Source: CAISOG01 sp044375625
Lineage (GTDB): Bacteria > Pseudomonadota > Alphaproteobacteria > CAISOG01
DNA: 55,195 nucleotides
Assembly (NCBI GenBank): GCA_044375625.1
Contig: JBILMH010000007.1
Span: 1 to 55,195 of the forward strand
Direction: 5' to 3'
The notes under the pieces are model-generated. The model was not told where the DNA came from. It saw nothing but the letters and a program-made list of their open reading frames with translations, and made no database searches. Made by a program: the position numbers and the translations under genes. Positions 53,758 through 55,195 of this stretch are shown in pieces. Within the stretch, counting starts at the first letter, position 1. Each line of letters starts with the position of its first letter.

Positions 53758-54085
53758 ATTGGGTCGAAGACAGTGGGGTAGGCGGCAATTTTTGTGGCAA
53801 CAGGCAGTACCCCATCGCCCTCATAATGGCGGTAATATTGCCAAGGCGTGGATTGCCATCGCTGGATAGGGCTTTTTGCAGCCCCTGTCTGCTTAGCCCC
53901 ACGCTGCCAGCCAACTGGTTAACCCCGCGTACACGGGCAATAACCCGCAACGATGCCAACAGGGCGCCCGTGTCATTGTCCTGTGCGTATTCTTGGAAAA
54001 CTTCTGTCAGATAGTCATCGATTTCATCAGGATGAACACGAAAGTAATCCTCAATGCCTTCTTCAACTGTGCGGAATTGACGCAT
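53756..54085 (-). CDS. Antitoxin, TIGR02684-like (HI1420 type)
   Basis: The 109-residue protein has IARVRGVNQLAGSVGLSRQGLQKALSSDGNPRLGNITAIMRAMG (about residues 50-93, shown in part), the HTH of the putative addiction-module antidote family TIGR02684. These pair with TIGR02683 toxins encoded immediately upstream. Here the toxin gene is truncated (54063-54245) and the antitoxin appears intact. The start ATG lies within the toxin remnant, 23 bases overlapping, as in intact modules. Confidence 0.85.
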   Translation of the reverse strand: MRQFRTVEEGIEDYFRVHPDEIDDYLTEVFQEYAQDNDTGALLASLRVIARVRGVNQLAGSVGLSRQGLQKALSSDGNPRLGNITAIMRAMGYCLLPQKLPPTPLSSTQ

Positions 54086-54245
54086 GGCGTTTGTACTCCT
54101 CCCAATAAGTTTTTGCGGTTTCTATGTCGCGGTTTTGGCTGTCTTTGTCGCCACCGCATAAAATAATCACGATATTACCTGCATCTTCACCATTTTCTTT
54201 GGCGTAGTATAAAATTTTCCTGTCTATCAAGACAAAGCTCCATTT
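54063..54245 (-). pseudogene. Truncated toxin, TIGR02683-like (RelE/HigB type)
   Basis: The minus-strand frame is open from 54245 (preceded by a TAA) and reads KILYYAKENGEDAGNIVIIL, then CGGDKDSQNRDIETAKTYWE, before a TGA at 54065-54063. The CGGDKxSQxxDIxxAK pattern is the C-terminal signature of the TIGR02683 toxin. About 60 residues remain where about 100 are expected and the N-terminal half is missing, with no credible start codon. The remnant overlaps the antitoxin by 23 bases. Confidence 0.8.
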
Positions 54246-54381
54246 TTATTTTTTCCTTGGTGGGGTGATTTATGATCGTATTGTATCATAGCCAACTATA
54301 GTTGGCAACCATCGATAAGATGCCTTTGACATTTGGGCATTCGTTACTTTGGTGAGGGGGCAAATCAAGTGGGTTTTCTGG

Positions 54382-54458
54382 CCAAAAGCCCAGCAAAAAG
54401 GGCGATGAACCATAAGTCCACCGCCCCTTTGGGAACTAAAAGCGTCAGCAAAAAAGCT
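54382..54458. repeat. 77-bp direct repeat, copy 2
   Basis: This copy ends at the first base of the XRE regulator stop codon. The DMT-gene fragment it carries is out of context here. The two copies bracket the decayed toxin-antitoxin pair. Confidence 0.9.
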
Positions 54459-54886
54459 TAGGCGCTTTTCTTCAGGATGCTTTTTTCGCTGGAACCAGAA
54501 GATTCGGCAGCGGCTTCTTGAGCAACCAGGGCGCGAGCCAGCTGGGTCAAGGCATCCTGATGCTTTGGATTGCTGATTTGCGAGAAATTGCGAGCCAATT
54601 CCAAGCACATACGTTGACGTTCGTTAACGGTGGCACCACCCTTATTGTCCAAACCTTCGTAGAAGAAGGACACGGGCACGCCCAAAACTTGGCCGATTTC
54701 GAACAGGCGACCAGCCGACACGCGGTTGAAGCCTTTTTCGTATTTGTGTGCCTGTTGATAGGTTACATCAATCATATCAGCCAGTTGTTGCTGGGTCAGA
54801 CCCATCATGATGCGGCGTTCACGAATGCGTGAACCTACATATTTATCAATGTCTTGCACATGTTGTGGTGAGCGACGATTTGCCAT
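54458..54886 (-). CDS. XRE-family helix-turn-helix transcriptional regulator
   Basis: The 142-residue protein has an HTH_3 domain (about residues 18-75): IRERRIMMGLTQQQLADMID, VTYQQAHKYEKGFNRVSAGR and LFEIGQVLGVPVSFFYEGL. It closely resembles the regulator at 2692-3198 in layout. The tail is Ser/Lys-rich. Upstream are an AAGGAGAA ribosome binding site and a promoter: -10 TATAAT (54937-54932) and -35 TTGATT (54961-54956) with an 18-base spacer. Confidence 0.9.
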   Translation of the reverse strand: MANRRSPQHVQDIDKYVGSRIRERRIMMGLTQQQLADMIDVTYQQAHKYEKGFNRVSAGRLFEIGQVLGVPVSFFYEGLDNKGGATVNERQRMCLELARNFSQISNPKHQDALTQLARALVAQEAAAESSGSSEKSILKKSA

Positions 54887-54931
54887 ATAAACTTCTCCTT
54901 TTTGAAAGTTACAGCGAGTTCTAACAATTCA

Positions 54932-54961
54932 ATTATAACGCAAGAAGTGTGCCACAATCAA
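54932..54961 (-). promoter_or_regulatory. Probable promoter of the XRE regulator
   Basis: On the minus strand, TTGATT (54961-54956) and TATAAT (54937-54932) are separated by 18 bases, about 45 bases upstream of the regulator start. The -10 is a perfect match. Confidence 0.6.
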
Positions 54962-55113
54962 CCCAATGATGCAACTCTTTTCTTGTCTGTACATCATTAG
55001 CGTTTATCTGGCAAAGTTGCAACAAAAATCTTTCCATATACGTCGATTGGTGTGCTGGCTGTTGGCAACCGCCTGTCCAAGTTCAGATAGATGTGAGACG
55101 TGATGGTGGTGGT

Positions 55114-55171
55114 GGGTGAGGCAAGTGTTGGTAAGTCGCAGACTTATCACCGCTTTCCTCACCCTTTTTTT
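55114..55171 (+). terminator. Strong Rho-independent terminator, upstream transcript unknown
   Basis: Outer stem GGGTGAGG/CCTCACCC, inner stem TGGTAAGTC/GACTTATCA with a G-T pair, followed by seven T residues. It points rightward on the plus strand, but no plus-strand gene lies within 1.4 kb upstream (the last one ends at 53714). Confidence 0.75.
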
Positions 55172-55195
55172 GCTTTTTTACGGCAAAAAAGACTT

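Larger units (their letters stand above)
54887..55195. other. Gap of 309 bases at the window end
   Basis: Apart from the XRE promoter and the terminator hairpin at 55114-55171, no gene is seen. No start codon with a ribosome binding site opens a long frame. A small RNA ending at the terminator is possible but not shown. Confidence 0.5.

Overview
The window is most likely a chromosomal segment of an unclassified alphaproteobacterium. The evidence is a circularly permuted two-piece tmRNA gene, the flagellar regulator FliX, the gene order aroA-cmk-rpsA-ihfB, short alphaproteobacterial HTH_3 regulators, and dense GC-rich housekeeping genes. I cannot name a genus. There is no prophage, no complete insertion sequence, no rRNA and no CRISPR array.

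Layout. 1-5026: cell envelope genes on the minus strand (start of a probable rodA, mrdA/PBP2, mreD, an XRE regulator, lnt). 5027-6477: an AT-rich orphan gene and the permuted ssrA gene (minus strand). 6478-8429: ExoD-like and CNNM/HlyC-like membrane proteins. 8456-12949: a three-gene nitrate/sulfonate/taurine-type ABC importer directly behind rpoD. 13054-16526: xerC, a PfkB-family sugar/nucleoside kinase and an AmpG-like MFS permease. 16602-17798: a lone AT-rich AIPR-family gene. 18030-20757: a RadC-like protein, purC, purS, pyrE. 20774-22553: an AT-rich two-gene AAA ATPase/TOPRIM-like cassette. 22550-27367: gpsA, pheA, cytochrome c, lgt, midA-like methyltransferase. 27492-29196: tRNA-Leu(CAA) followed by two AT-rich orphan genes and a duplicated leader. 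29452-36247: leuC, an orphan gene, aroA, cmk, rpsA, ihfB. 36315-40136: uvrC, a gap carrying DnaA-box-like sites, an M23 lipoprotein and a TerB-like protein. 40205-44537: tRNA-Arg(CCG), tandem copies of its 3' end, and a four-gene photolyase/cryptochrome block. 44788-52849: DUF4239 membrane protein, an RNA methyltransferase with a disordered head, tlyA, a small secreted protein, nrdB, fliX, 5-FTHF cyclo-ligase and LD-carboxypeptidase. 52839-55195: a DMT permease, a decayed toxin-antitoxin pair between 77-bp direct repeats, an XRE regulator and a strong terminator.

The most interesting material is the set of AT-rich inserts in this conserved backbone. Two are defence-like: the AIPR gene, and the ATPase/TOPRIM pair fitted between pyrE and gpsA with a 4-base stop/start overlap. 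All three structural RNA genes have accessory genes on their 3' side, and both tRNA genes are followed by partial copies of their own 3' ends. Two MITE-like fold-back elements share a 29-bp core.

Housekeeping genes cover envelope growth (PBP2, MreD, Lnt, Lgt, LD-carboxypeptidase, M23), nucleotide synthesis (PurC, PurS, PyrE, Cmk, NrdB), aromatic and leucine synthesis (AroA, PheA, LeuC), translation (S1, tmRNA, TlyA) and DNA upkeep (UvrC, photolyases, XerC, IHF). Motif statements are read from the sequence; family names come from recognition without a database search.
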